This document shows, one piece after another, positions 46,278 to 54,313 of a DNA stretch of 64,000 nucleotides. The notes below the pieces were generated by a model. It was not told where the DNA came from. It did no database searches and saw only the letters and a list, made by a program, of their open reading frames with translations. Every line of letters starts with the position of its first letter. Position 1 is the stretch's first letter. The stretch is taken from positions 310,001-374,000 of the forward strand of contig JAEWJT010000016.1 of assembly GCA_023386345.1 (NCBI GenBank), in the 5' to 3' direction. This DNA comes from Bacillota bacterium. Lineage in GTDB: Bacteria > Bacillota > Clostridia > Tissierellales > Sedimentibacteraceae. Made by a program: the position numbers and the translations under genes.

Positions 46278-46734
46278 ATTATCCTCCTATAAATATTATA
46301 ATGAAATATTTGCATATTTCATGTATATTTTTATTCTAAATGTATCTAATTAAATATTGTTTTTAAAGATACTGATGTTTTTATAATATCAGAAACTTTG
46401 TCAACTTACAAACGACTAATAGTTGATTTTTAGATAATAAATCAACTACTAAAATAGTTATTCATATAACTATTTTTATATTATATATATATAAATATAA
46501 AATGTCAATAAACTAACCCAAATTAAGGAAAATGAGTGATAAAAAAATAACTATATCGTTAAAAAAAAAATAAATTGTCAAAATAGCTTTTATAATGTAT
46601 AATGACATAGTTTCACATTTTTATAAATGATGAAATATATAAATACTCAAATAAATGTTTAAAAAATATCAATAAGGGTATTAATATATTGTTAATTATT
46701 AAAAAAAAGGACTCATAAAGAAAGGAAGATATCA
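46278..46734. promoter_or_regulatory. 457-base divergent regulatory region upstream of the EET locus
   Basis: It is very AT-rich and without genes. It holds an inverted repeat TAGTTGATTT-9 bases-AAATCAACTA (46420-46448), a second one AAATAGTTAT-TCAT-ATAACTATTT followed by T (46452-46475), and a consensus-like promoter TTGTCA (46575-46580)-17 bases-TATAAT (46598-46603). About 125 bases of untranslated leader precede the TTG start of ndh2. The inverted repeats could be operators or one a terminator. A partial Rex-like half-site (TTGTTAATTATTAA) near 46690 is too weak to claim. Confidence 0.65.
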
Positions 46735-48708
46735 TTGAAAAATATTGTTGTTTTAGGGGCTGGTTATGCAGGAATATTGACTGCTAAAAAACTAGCGAAA
46801 AAATTAAAGAAAAATGAAGATGTAAAAATTTCAATCATTGACAAAAATTCATATCACACAATGTTGACTGAACTTCATGAGGTTGCTGCCAATAGAGTTG
46901 ATGAAGAGAGTATACGCATAAGCCTGAATAAGATTTTTGCGGGTAGAAATGTCGATGTAATTTTAGATAATATATCTAAAATAGACTTTGATAATAAAAC
47001 TCTTGTAGGTGAAGAAAATAAATATTCGTATGATTATTTAGTATTAGCAGCAGGCTCAAAACCTACGTACTTTGGGACAAAGGGTGCTGAGGAGTTTTCA
47101 TATAAGCTTTGGTCATATGAAGATGCAGTAATTCTTAAAGATAGAATTCATGAAATGTTTCGTCTGGCAGCTAGCGAAAGAGACATAGAGAAAAAGAAAA
47201 GAATGCTTACATTCTATGTTGTTGGTGCTGGATTTACTGGAGTTGAGCTTGTTGGTGAGATAGCTGAATATGCTCCGATACTTTGCGATAAATTTGAAAT
47301 TGACAGAGAGCTTGTTACAATCTGTGATGTGGATGTATTGCCAAGAGCAGTTCCAATTTTACCTGAAAAGCTTTCTAGCAAAGTTGAAAAAAGACTTGCA
47401 AAAATGGGTGTAACTTTAAGGTTTAATACAGGTGTTGTTGGTATTGGCGAAGATTTTATAGAGCTTAAATCAAATGATGTTGTTACAAAGTACCCAGCTG
47501 GAACAGTTGTATGGACAGCAGGTATTGAAAGTGCTGATGTTACGAAAAATGCTGCTGAAGTTTTAGAGTCAGCAGGCAGAGGTCGTATAAAGGTAGATAA
47601 ATATCTAAGAACTCTTGATAGACAAGAGGTTTATGTTGTTGGAGACAACATGATGTTTATAGCTGAGGGCGAAACTGCTCCAGTTCCGCAAATGGTTGAA
47701 AACTGTGAGCAAAGTGCTGATATTGCGGCGCATAATATAATTAGCGCTATAACAGGCAAAAAAGAAATGGAAGAATACAAACCTAGCTTCCACGGCGTTA
47801 TGGTATGTGTTGGTGGACGTTATGGTGTAGCTAGAGTTGGTTTGCCAAATAAGATGATTAATTTACCGTCATTCTTGGCGATGTTTGTTAAGCATTTTAT
47901 CAATATAATATATTTTATACAGGTTCTTGGTTGGAATAAGGTGTTTAGCTATATTAGACATGAGTTTTTCACTATTAGAAACAACAGAAGCTTTGTAGGA
48001 GGACATTTCTCAAATAAAACTCCAAGCTTTTTGTTAGTTCCATTAAGAGTTTGGTTAGGTGCTGTTTGGTTGTTTGAAGGTATAGTAAAAATTAACGAAG
48101 GTTGGTTGACAGCTCCAAAATTACAAGGATTTTTCGGTGGCGCTAAAGCTTTCTTTGATAGTATAGCATATGGAATTACTGATGCTGCCGCAGGTGCTAC
48201 AGGAGCTGTAGATGCTGCTGCTTCATCAACACAGGCTGTTGGAGAGGCTGTCTCAAAAGGAGTTGCGATATTTAACTTTAATATAATGGGTTTATTTGAT
48301 GCTATATTTGTAAGTGGAAAAGCATTAGCAGAATCAAAGATATCAGACTATGCTTTTAAGATTAATATGCCTTTGATGAACTGGTTTACTGATAATGTTA
48401 TTTTATCAAGCGATAATATGCAGATATTCATGCAAGGAACTATAGTTGTTATGGAAATATTGATAGGTCTTGCTTTGATAGGTGGATTGTTCACAATGCT
48501 TTCTTCTGGAGTTTCATTGATATTGCAGGTTATGTTTGTTTGTACAACTGGATTATATTTAAGTACATTCTGGATGATTTTTGCTGGAATAGCTGTATTG
48601 ATTGGCGGAGGAAGAATATTAGGATTAGACTATTACTTCATGCCTTTCTTGAAAAGAAAATGGAAGAATGTAAGATTCGCCAAAAAATGGTATCTATATA
48701 ACGACTAA
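46735..48708 (+). CDS. ndh2: EET-type NADH:quinone dehydrogenase Ndh2 with membrane C-terminus
   Basis: This is a type II NADH dehydrogenase (657 residues) that would oxidise NADH and reduce a demethylmenaquinone pool. The FAD-binding GAGYAG (residues 8-13) and NADH-binding VVGAGFTGVE (about 165) motifs and the AVPQ-type quinone region (TAPVPQMVENCEQ) are present. Beyond about residue 400 come several membrane helices in a DoxX-like arrangement, as in Listeria EET Ndh2, with an Ala-rich insert (ITDAAAGATGAVDAAASS). The start is TTG, fixed by GAAAGGAAG. It leads the EET gene series. Confidence 0.92.
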   Translation: MKNIVVLGAGYAGILTAKKLAKKLKKNEDVKISIIDKNSYHTMLTELHEVAANRVDEESIRISLNKIFAGRNVDVILDNISKIDFDNKTLVGEENKYSYDYLVLAAGSKPTYFGTKGAEEFSYKLWSYEDAVILKDRIHEMFRLAASERDIEKKKRMLTFYVVGAGFTGVELVGEIAEYAPILCDKFEIDRELVTICDVDVLPRAVPILPEKLSSKVEKRLAKMGVTLRFNTGVVGIGEDFIELKSNDVVTKYPAGTVVWTAGIESADVTKNAAEVLESAGRGRIKVDKYLRTLDRQEVYVVGDNMMFIAEGETAPVPQMVENCEQSADIAAHNIISAITGKKEMEEYKPSFHGVMVCVGGRYGVARVGLPNKMINLPSFLAMFVKHFINIIYFIQVLGWNKVFSYIRHEFFTIRNNRSFVGGHFSNKTPSFLLVPLRVWLGAVWLFEGIVKINEGWLTAPKLQGFFGGAKAFFDSIAYGITDAAAGATGAVDAAASSTQAVGEAVSKGVAIFNFNIMGLFDAIFVSGKALAESKISDYAFKINMPLMNWFTDNVILSSDNMQIFMQGTIVVMEILIGLALIGGLFTMLSSGVSLILQVMFVCTTGLYLSTFWMIFAGIAVLIGGGRILGLDYYFMPFLKRKWKNVRFAKKWYLYND

Positions 48709-48765
48709 TTTAAAATAAACAAAGATGCTTCTAAAGTAAAACAGAAAGAAAGTGGTATATTTACA

Positions 48766-49779
48766 ATGTTTAGCTTAGATAAAAACAATGAGGTAGCAAC
48801 TACTAATCTATTTACACTTGTTGCTGCATTTGAACAAACTAAAAATACAGTTGACAAGGTTTTGCGAAATGCTCCGTTTATTATTAGAAGTTATACACAG
48901 CATCTTGCAAAAAGCAATGGTAAATTTATTAGAGCATGGTCTTTGCTTATTTGTGCAATGGACAATGATGATATGATACATCAAAATGCTATTACCCTTG
49001 CTTCTGCTATAGAGATATTGCATTTGGCTACACTTGTCCACGATGATGTTATGGATGACGCTTCTCTTCGCAGAGGTGTGATTACATTACAAAAAAAATA
49101 TGGTAAAAAGACTGCTGTAATTTGTGGAGATTACTTATTGGCAGCAGCACTTAAACTTGCTGGCTCAATTGATAGTAAAGATGAGTTTTTTAAGTTTAAT
49201 ATGCCCTCATATGTTGAACAAATTTGCATGGGTGAATTAAGACAGCATGTGAATAATGGAAATATGAATATATCATTTTATCGATATTTTAGTATTATTA
49301 GCGGTAAAACAGCAGCCTTGTTTGAAGCAGCCTTTTATGGTGGTGCAATTCTAGTTGAAAAGGAAAAAGAAGTGCTAAACAATTATTGTAAACTTGGAAA
49401 ATATCTTGGGATGATTTTTCAGCTAATGGATGATTGTATAGATTTTGAAATTGACGAAGCAATTGCTAAAAAGAATGTACAATCTGACTATGAACAAGGA
49501 GTTATCACTCTGCCTTTGATATATACTTTCCATAAAGATGAGGATATAAAAAACAAAGCAAGCTTGGGTCAACTTGATAGGAAAGAGCTAAACATTGCAG
49601 TTCTTAAAACAGGTGGACTTGATTTTACAAAGATGATATCTAAAAAATATTATAATAAATTTATTAAAACAATGGTATTGATTGATTTATCAGAAGAAAA
49701 AAAATATCAGTTGATGCAGATTTTAGACAAGGCTTTCTATGGATTAAAAAACGAAAGCTTAAAGGCAGAAGGAAAGTAA
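48766..49779 (+). CDS. dmkB: Polyprenyl diphosphate synthase (DmkB-like)
   Basis: This trans-isoprenyl diphosphate synthase (337 residues) makes the side chain of the quinone. Both aspartate-rich motifs are present: LVHDDVMDDASLRRG (first DDxxD) and FQLMDDCIDFE (second). It lies between ndh2 and the UbiA-family gene, matching the Listeria EET order, which suggests a dedicated demethylmenaquinone chain for electron export. The exact chain length is not readable. Confidence 0.92.
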   Translation: MFSLDKNNEVATTNLFTLVAAFEQTKNTVDKVLRNAPFIIRSYTQHLAKSNGKFIRAWSLLICAMDNDDMIHQNAITLASAIEILHLATLVHDDVMDDASLRRGVITLQKKYGKKTAVICGDYLLAAALKLAGSIDSKDEFFKFNMPSYVEQICMGELRQHVNNGNMNISFYRYFSIISGKTAALFEAAFYGGAILVEKEKEVLNNYCKLGKYLGMIFQLMDDCIDFEIDEAIAKKNVQSDYEQGVITLPLIYTFHKDEDIKNKASLGQLDRKELNIAVLKTGGLDFTKMISKKYYNKFIKTMVLIDLSEEKKYQLMQILDKAFYGLKNESLKAEGK

Positions 49780-49790
49780 GGTAGAAAAAA

Positions 49791-50693
49791 TTGTTAAAAC
49801 GCTTCTTAGACTATGTTGAAATTAGAACGAAAATTACAAGCTTATTCGCTTTTATCATGACACTTGCTTATTTGTTCTTTCTTAAGCAGGCAATAAACAT
49901 AAAGCTGACAGCAGTATTCTTTCTATCTATGTTTATATTTGATTTGGTTACTACTGCGATTAACAATTATATAGATACAAAAACAAATCATCAAGCCTTA
50001 CAGTTTGACAGAAAAACAGCCTTAACAATAATAATAGTGATGCTTGTTATAAGTATAACACTAGGATTATATTTAGCTTGGTCTACTGATATAGTTGTGT
50101 TGATATTAGGTGGTATATGCTTTTTATGTGGAGTATTTTACACATATGGACCAATACCCATATCAAGGCAACCTTTAGGGGAGATTTTTTCGGGAATTTT
50201 CTATGGATTGTTAATTCCATTTATCTTATTGTACATCAATATGCCAAAAGGTACTTATATTGATTTACAATTTGCTGATTTCTCGATATTTTTAAAAATA
50301 AATATCTTGCCTATACTTAAGATTTTGCTATTATCGGTAACACCAATATGCGCTACAGCAAATATAATGCTAGCAAATAATATTTGTGATTTGGAAAAAG
50401 ATATTAAGGTTAAGAGACATACTCTGCCTTATTACATAGGTAAAAGATCTTTAAATTTATTTGCTTTTGTTTATTACGCAACTTATATAACTGCTATAAT
50501 TATAGTGGCTTTAAAGATTTTACCACCGGTTTACTTGATATTTTTGCTCTCTATTATACCAGTGCAAAAAAATATTAGGCAATTTATGGAAAAGCAAGAA
50601 AAATCATTGACTTTCATTTGTTCTATCAAAAATTATATAATAATAATGAGTGCAAATAGTTTAGCGATTTTTCTAAGTGGGTTGTTTGGATGA
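49791..50693 (+). CDS. dmkA: UbiA-family prenyltransferase, MenA-like (DmkA)
   Basis: This membrane prenyltransferase (300 residues, about eight helices) attaches a polyprenyl chain to 1,4-dihydroxy-2-naphthoate. The two Asp-rich motifs are NNYIDTKTNHQ and NNICDLEKDIKVKRHTLPYYIG. The TTG start follows AAGGTAG and the gene overlaps eetA by four bases. No methyltransferase (MenG) gene is nearby, in keeping with a demethylmenaquinone product. Assignment to DmkA rests on the EET neighbourhood. Confidence 0.9.
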   Translation: MLKRFLDYVEIRTKITSLFAFIMTLAYLFFLKQAINIKLTAVFFLSMFIFDLVTTAINNYIDTKTNHQALQFDRKTALTIIIVMLVISITLGLYLAWSTDIVVLILGGICFLCGVFYTYGPIPISRQPLGEIFSGIFYGLLIPFILLYINMPKGTYIDLQFADFSIFLKINILPILKILLLSVTPICATANIMLANNICDLEKDIKVKRHTLPYYIGKRSLNLFAFVYYATYITAIIIVALKILPPVYLIFLLSIIPVQKNIRQFMEKQEKSLTFICSIKNYIIIMSANSLAIFLSGLFG

Positions 50694-51091
50694 TGAAATT
50701 TGTTAAAAAGAAAGACTTAATAATTATCGTTTTAATATTATTAATAGCGGTAGCCTTGTATTTTGTATACAATATATACAATCAGAATTCTGGTAAAAAA
50801 GAGGCTAAGGCTGAGATATACTATGAATCTGAGTTAATTATGACAGTTCCATTAAATGAAAAAATTGATAAGACCTTTAGTTTAGCTCAAAATGAGCATG
50901 TTATTTTTCATTTATATGAGGACGGATCTATAAGATTTGAAGAGTCTGATTGTCCAGATAAGGTGTGCATAAAATCAGGAAGGCTTAAATTCATAGGTTC
51001 AAGCACAGCCTGTTTACCTAATAAAATTATATTAAAAATTGTACCTGTCAAAGGTACAGATAATAATGATGTTGATATGATAGTAAAATAA
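50690..51091 (+). CDS. eetA: EetA-like protein, NusG domain II with a membrane anchor
   Basis: This 133-residue protein has one N-terminal membrane helix (LIIIVLILLIAVALYFVYNIY) and an extracytoplasmic NusG_II-type beta domain. The hallmark pattern ESDCPDKVCIKSGRLKFIGSSTACLPNKI contains three conserved cysteines. EetA is required for electron transfer in Listeria though its precise role is not settled. It overlaps the dmkA stop by four bases (ATGATG). Confidence 0.9.
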   Translation: MMKFVKKKDLIIIVLILLIAVALYFVYNIYNQNSGKKEAKAEIYYESELIMTVPLNEKIDKTFSLAQNEHVIFHLYEDGSIRFEESDCPDKVCIKSGRLKFIGSSTACLPNKIILKIVPVKGTDNNDVDMIVK

Positions 51092-51128
51092 TTTAGAAAC
51101 CAATATTAAAAAAAGAAAGACTAAAAGT

Positions 51129-51665
51129 ATGAATTCTCAAAATCAATATAAATCAAATATGAATAAGACTAAAAGATTAGTTCTAACAGCAATACTTTTT
51201 GCGATGGCATTGATATTATCAGTAGTTGAGAATGTTTTACCTTCAGTTCCTATACCTGCACCGGGAATTAAATTCGGACTTGCGAATATAGTTGTAATGT
51301 ATGCCTTGTTTTTTGTAGGAAAATCATCAGCATTGAGCATGGTAGTATTAAAAGCATTGTTTGTCTTTATGACTAGAGGTGCTGTAGCAGGTTTTTTAAG
51401 CTTTACTGGCGGAATGTTTTCTATATTAATTATGATTACTCTATTGTTTATATTTAAAGATAATATATCATATTTAATATTGAGCATTTTTGGAGCAATC
51501 TTTCATAATGTTGGGCAATTTACAGCAATCTCCCTAATTTATTCAGGGATGAATTTATGGTTTTACCTACCTCCGCTCTTGATATTCGGAGTAATAGCAG
51601 GCTTGGTAACCTCCATAATATTAAGGTTTATTTTGCCAGCCTTAAAAGGGCTTGGTTATAAATAA
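51129..51665 (+). CDS. eetB: EetB-like membrane protein, Gx transporter family (Hpre_diP_synt_I)
   Basis: This 178-residue protein has about five membrane helices and family segments LSVVENVLPSVPIPAPGIKFGLANIVVMYALF and RGAVAGFLSFTGGMFSIL. The family was named for heptaprenyl diphosphate synthase component I and is related to ECF-type S-components. With EetA it is thought to pass electrons from the quinone pool to extracytosolic flavin. Here it follows eetA by 37 bases. Confidence 0.9.
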   Translation: MNSQNQYKSNMNKTKRLVLTAILFAMALILSVVENVLPSVPIPAPGIKFGLANIVVMYALFFVGKSSALSMVVLKALFVFMTRGAVAGFLSFTGGMFSILIMITLLFIFKDNISYLILSIFGAIFHNVGQFTAISLIYSGMNLWFYLPPLLIFGVIAGLVTSIILRFILPALKGLGYK

Positions 51666-51706
51666 AATTTATTTCAAGTTAAAAATTAAATAGTTTTACA
51701 TTAAAA

Positions 51707-51731
51707 TTTAAAAATATATAATATTTTTAAA
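51707..51731 (+). other. 11-bp inverted repeat between eetB and pplA
   Basis: TTTAAAAATAT-ATA-ATATTTTTAAA is perfect but wholly A/T. It could slow transcription at the end of the eetB segment or serve as an operator for pplA, which appears to have its own leader of about 150 bases. Confidence 0.4.
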
Positions 51732-51823
51732 TCTTATCTAAATTATTAATTTTTATTTTGAGATAAATAAAAAAATTATATGACAAGATTGATTGTCGAA
51801 ACCAAAAAGAAAGGGAATAAAAA

Positions 51824-52915
51824 ATGAACAAAAAATTATTGATGGCTTTAAGCCTAGTTCTTGTTATAATAATGTTAGTAGGATGTACTAATAACGCTAA
51901 TAAGAACAATCCACCAAAAACAGATGGAGAAAATCCTCCAAAGACAGACGGAACAAATCCTCCTAAAACGGATGGAACAAATCCTCCAGCAGGAGAAACT
52001 TTAAAAACTGGTTATGCAGTGTCAACTTCTTTAGGAAAATCAGCTGATGCTGGAGAAAAAGACGGATTAGCACAAGTTGATTCAACAGTTGTAGCAGTAA
52101 CAGTAGATAAAGATGGCAAAATAGTAGAATGTATCATTGATGCAGTTCAAACTAAAATAAACTTTTCTAAAGATGGAAAAGTGTTATCTGATTTAGCAAC
52201 TGTAGTTAAGTCTAAAAATGAATTAGGAGCTGACTACGGAATGGTTAAGTTCGGTGGAGCTAAGAAAGAATGGAACGAGCAAGCAGCAGCTATGGCTCAA
52301 TATGCAGTTGGTAAAACTGTAGCTGAGTTAAAAGGCATAGCTGTAAACGAAAAAGGAGCTCCAACAGATGCTGATTTAGCAGCTTCAGTTACTATAGGTA
52401 TCAAAGAATTTGTTGATACTATAGAAACGGCAGTTGGAAATGCAACTGATATGGGAGCAAAGGCTGGAGATAAATTAGGTCTTGGAATAGTAACAACTAT
52501 TGCTAAATCTGCAGATGCAACAGCTGAGAAAGAAGGCCAAGGACAGGCATATAGCTACTACACAGTTGTAACAGCTGGAGCAGATGGAAAAGTAACAAGC
52601 TGTATAGTTGATGCAACTCAAGGAACAGTTAAATTTGATGCTACTGGTAAGATTAAAAGTGATATAGCAGCAGAAGTTAAAACTAAAAATGAACTTGGTG
52701 ACGCTTATGGAATGAAGAAGGCTTCTGGAATCCAAAAAGAGTGGAATGAGCAAGCTAAAGCATTTGCTGACTATGTAGTTGGAAAAACTGCAGAAGAAGT
52801 AAAAGGCATAGCTGTAAATGAAAAAGGAGCTCCATCAGGAGCAGATTTAACAGCATCAGTAACTGTTGGTGTTAAGGATATAATTGAAGCAATAGAAAAA
52901 GCTTTAAGCAAATAA
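51824..52915 (+). CDS. pplA: PplA-like extracellular lipoprotein with two flavinylation-type domains
   Basis: This 363-residue lipoprotein has a signal peptide with lipobox LVGC (Cys21), a spacer made of PPKTDG(E/T)N repeats (about 27-52) and two copies of a domain of about 157 residues. Each copy ends with DL(A/T)ASVT (D184-T190 and D341-T347), aligned with the Dxx(S/T)GA(T/S) acceptor motif that ApbE modifies with FMN. Candidate FMN-threonines are therefore T190 and T347 (inference). The layout matches Listeria PplA. The gene has its own terminator, and apbE follows. Confidence 0.85.
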   Translation: MNKKLLMALSLVLVIIMLVGCTNNANKNNPPKTDGENPPKTDGTNPPKTDGTNPPAGETLKTGYAVSTSLGKSADAGEKDGLAQVDSTVVAVTVDKDGKIVECIIDAVQTKINFSKDGKVLSDLATVVKSKNELGADYGMVKFGGAKKEWNEQAAAMAQYAVGKTVAELKGIAVNEKGAPTDADLAASVTIGIKEFVDTIETAVGNATDMGAKAGDKLGLGIVTTIAKSADATAEKEGQGQAYSYYTVVTAGADGKVTSCIVDATQGTVKFDATGKIKSDIAAEVKTKNELGDAYGMKKASGIQKEWNEQAKAFADYVVGKTAEEVKGIAVNEKGAPSGADLTASVTVGVKDIIEAIEKALSK

Positions 52916-52930
52916 TATTGTTTTAAAATT

Positions 52931-52978
52931 AAAGTGTTTAATATATGGTTCAAGAGATCATATATTAAACACTTTTTA
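52931..52978 (+). terminator. Terminator after pplA
   Basis: AAAGTGTTTAATATATG and its perfect complement form a 17-bp stem with an 11-base loop and T tail. Confidence 0.9.
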
Positions 52979-52992
52979 ATTTGAAATTTTTC

Positions 52993-53021
52993 TTGATTTT
53001 TGAGTGTTTTTGTAGTAATCT
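52993..53021 (+). promoter_or_regulatory. Possible promoter for apbE
   Basis: TTGATT (52993-52998), 17 bases, TAATCT (53016-53021), just downstream of the pplA terminator. Moderate match to consensus. Confidence 0.45.
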
Positions 53022-53053
53022 TAAGTATATAAATTTAAACAAAAGAGGTCGCG

Positions 53054-54115
53054 ATGAATAAAAAACTAATTATTTTAATTTTAATAATATGTACAGTGTT
53101 AATATCATTAACACTATTAACTTCATGTAAGCAAAACAAGTTAACTAGATATGAAGCTGAATTTTTAAGCTTATTTGATACGGTAACAAAGATTGTTGGA
53201 TATGATGAAAATGAACAATCTTTTAAAGAAAATATTCAGCTTATACATGATGATTTAGAACAATATCATAAATTATATGATATATACAACGATTATGAAG
53301 GTATTAATAACATAAAAACAATTAATGATAATGCCGGAGTTAAAGAAATCAAGGTTGATAAAAAAATTATTGATTTATTAATACTTTCGAAAGAAATGTA
53401 TGAAAAAACAGACGGACATATGAATGTTGCCTTTGGAAGTGTTTTAAATATTTGGCACGATTATAGAGAGAAAAATATTGATGATCCTGAATTTGCTGAA
53501 ATTCCAACTATGGATGAACTAAAAAGAGCAGCAGAACATATAGATATAACTAAACTTATAATAGACGAAGAAAAACAGACAGTATATCTTGCAGATGAAA
53601 ATATGAGGTTAGATGTAGGATCAATTGCAAAAGGCTATGCTGTACAAAAAGTTGTAGAACATGCAAGAGAAAGAGGCTTAAAGTCATTTTTAGTAAATGT
53701 AGGAGGCAATGTTTGCTCTGTGGGAGCAAAGCCAGATGGTCAAAAATGGACTGTAGGACTTCAAAATCCTAAACTTGACGATGAAAATCCGTATGTTTTC
53801 ACGGTAAAGCTTGATACGGAATGCCTTGTTTCAAGTGGCAATTATCAAAGATATTTTATGCTTGACGGAGTTAGATATCATCATATTATTAACAAGGATA
53901 CCCTAATGCCTGCAAACTATTTTGATGCAGTATCAATTATATGCGAGGATTCAGGCTTGGCAGATGCACTAACTACAGCACTTTACAACATGAGTTATGA
54001 GGATGGTCTAAAACTATTAAGTAAATTTGAAAATGTAGAAGCAGTATGGAATTTTGCAGATAAAACTGTTAAATATACGCAAGGATTTAAAAAGTATATA
54101 AATACTGAGAAGTAG
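53054..54115 (+). CDS. apbE: ApbE-type FAD:protein FMN transferase (FmnB), lipoprotein
   Basis: ApbE/FmnB uses FAD to attach FMN covalently to threonine in extracytosolic proteins, here most likely the adjacent PplA-like lipoprotein. The 353-residue protein has a lipobox LLTSC (Cys25), the core LDVGSIAKGYAVQKVV, the FAD-binding NVGGNVCSVGAKP, SGNYQRYFMLDG with YHHIINKDT, and the metal-binding SGLADALTTALYNM. It closes the EET series with its own weak promoter. Confidence 0.93.
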   Translation: MNKKLIILILIICTVLISLTLLTSCKQNKLTRYEAEFLSLFDTVTKIVGYDENEQSFKENIQLIHDDLEQYHKLYDIYNDYEGINNIKTINDNAGVKEIKVDKKIIDLLILSKEMYEKTDGHMNVAFGSVLNIWHDYREKNIDDPEFAEIPTMDELKRAAEHIDITKLIIDEEKQTVYLADENMRLDVGSIAKGYAVQKVVEHARERGLKSFLVNVGGNVCSVGAKPDGQKWTVGLQNPKLDDENPYVFTVKLDTECLVSSGNYQRYFMLDGVRYHHIINKDTLMPANYFDAVSIICEDSGLADALTTALYNMSYEDGLKLLSKFENVEAVWNFADKTVKYTQGFKKYINTEK

Positions 54116-54220
54116 CATAAATTTTACGTATTTACAAAGTATTAAAATAGTTATATAATAATTAGTTAGGGAAATTATTATAATGGGGTAGAGGTTTAAA
54201 AATGATTAATAATGAAAATA

Positions 54221-54313
54221 ATGAAAGGATATGCACCAAATCAGTATGCAGATGTTAATCTCTTTTTTCAAAAGAGACATGGATTTTTGCGAAATAGGTG
54301 CGTGGGAATAAAT
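54221..54313 (+). repeat. Leader repeat copy 2, upstream of murC
   Basis: AAAGGA (54224-54229), three bases, GCACC (54233-54237), a variable part with an internal 8-bp hairpin TCTCTTTT-TTC-AAAAGAGA (54259-54277), TAGGTGC (54295-54301), twelve bases, ATG (54314). The outer stem is five pairs (GCACC/GGTGC). Confidence 0.8.

Noticed and set aside
46685..46705. Rex-like site TTGTTAATTATTAA upstream of ndh2
   Set aside because: The second half does not match the TTAACAA half-site, so it is not a convincing Rex operator.
54212..54313. In-frame N-terminal extension of MurC
   Set aside because: It reads through the conserved leader element, and MurC starts canonically at 54314.
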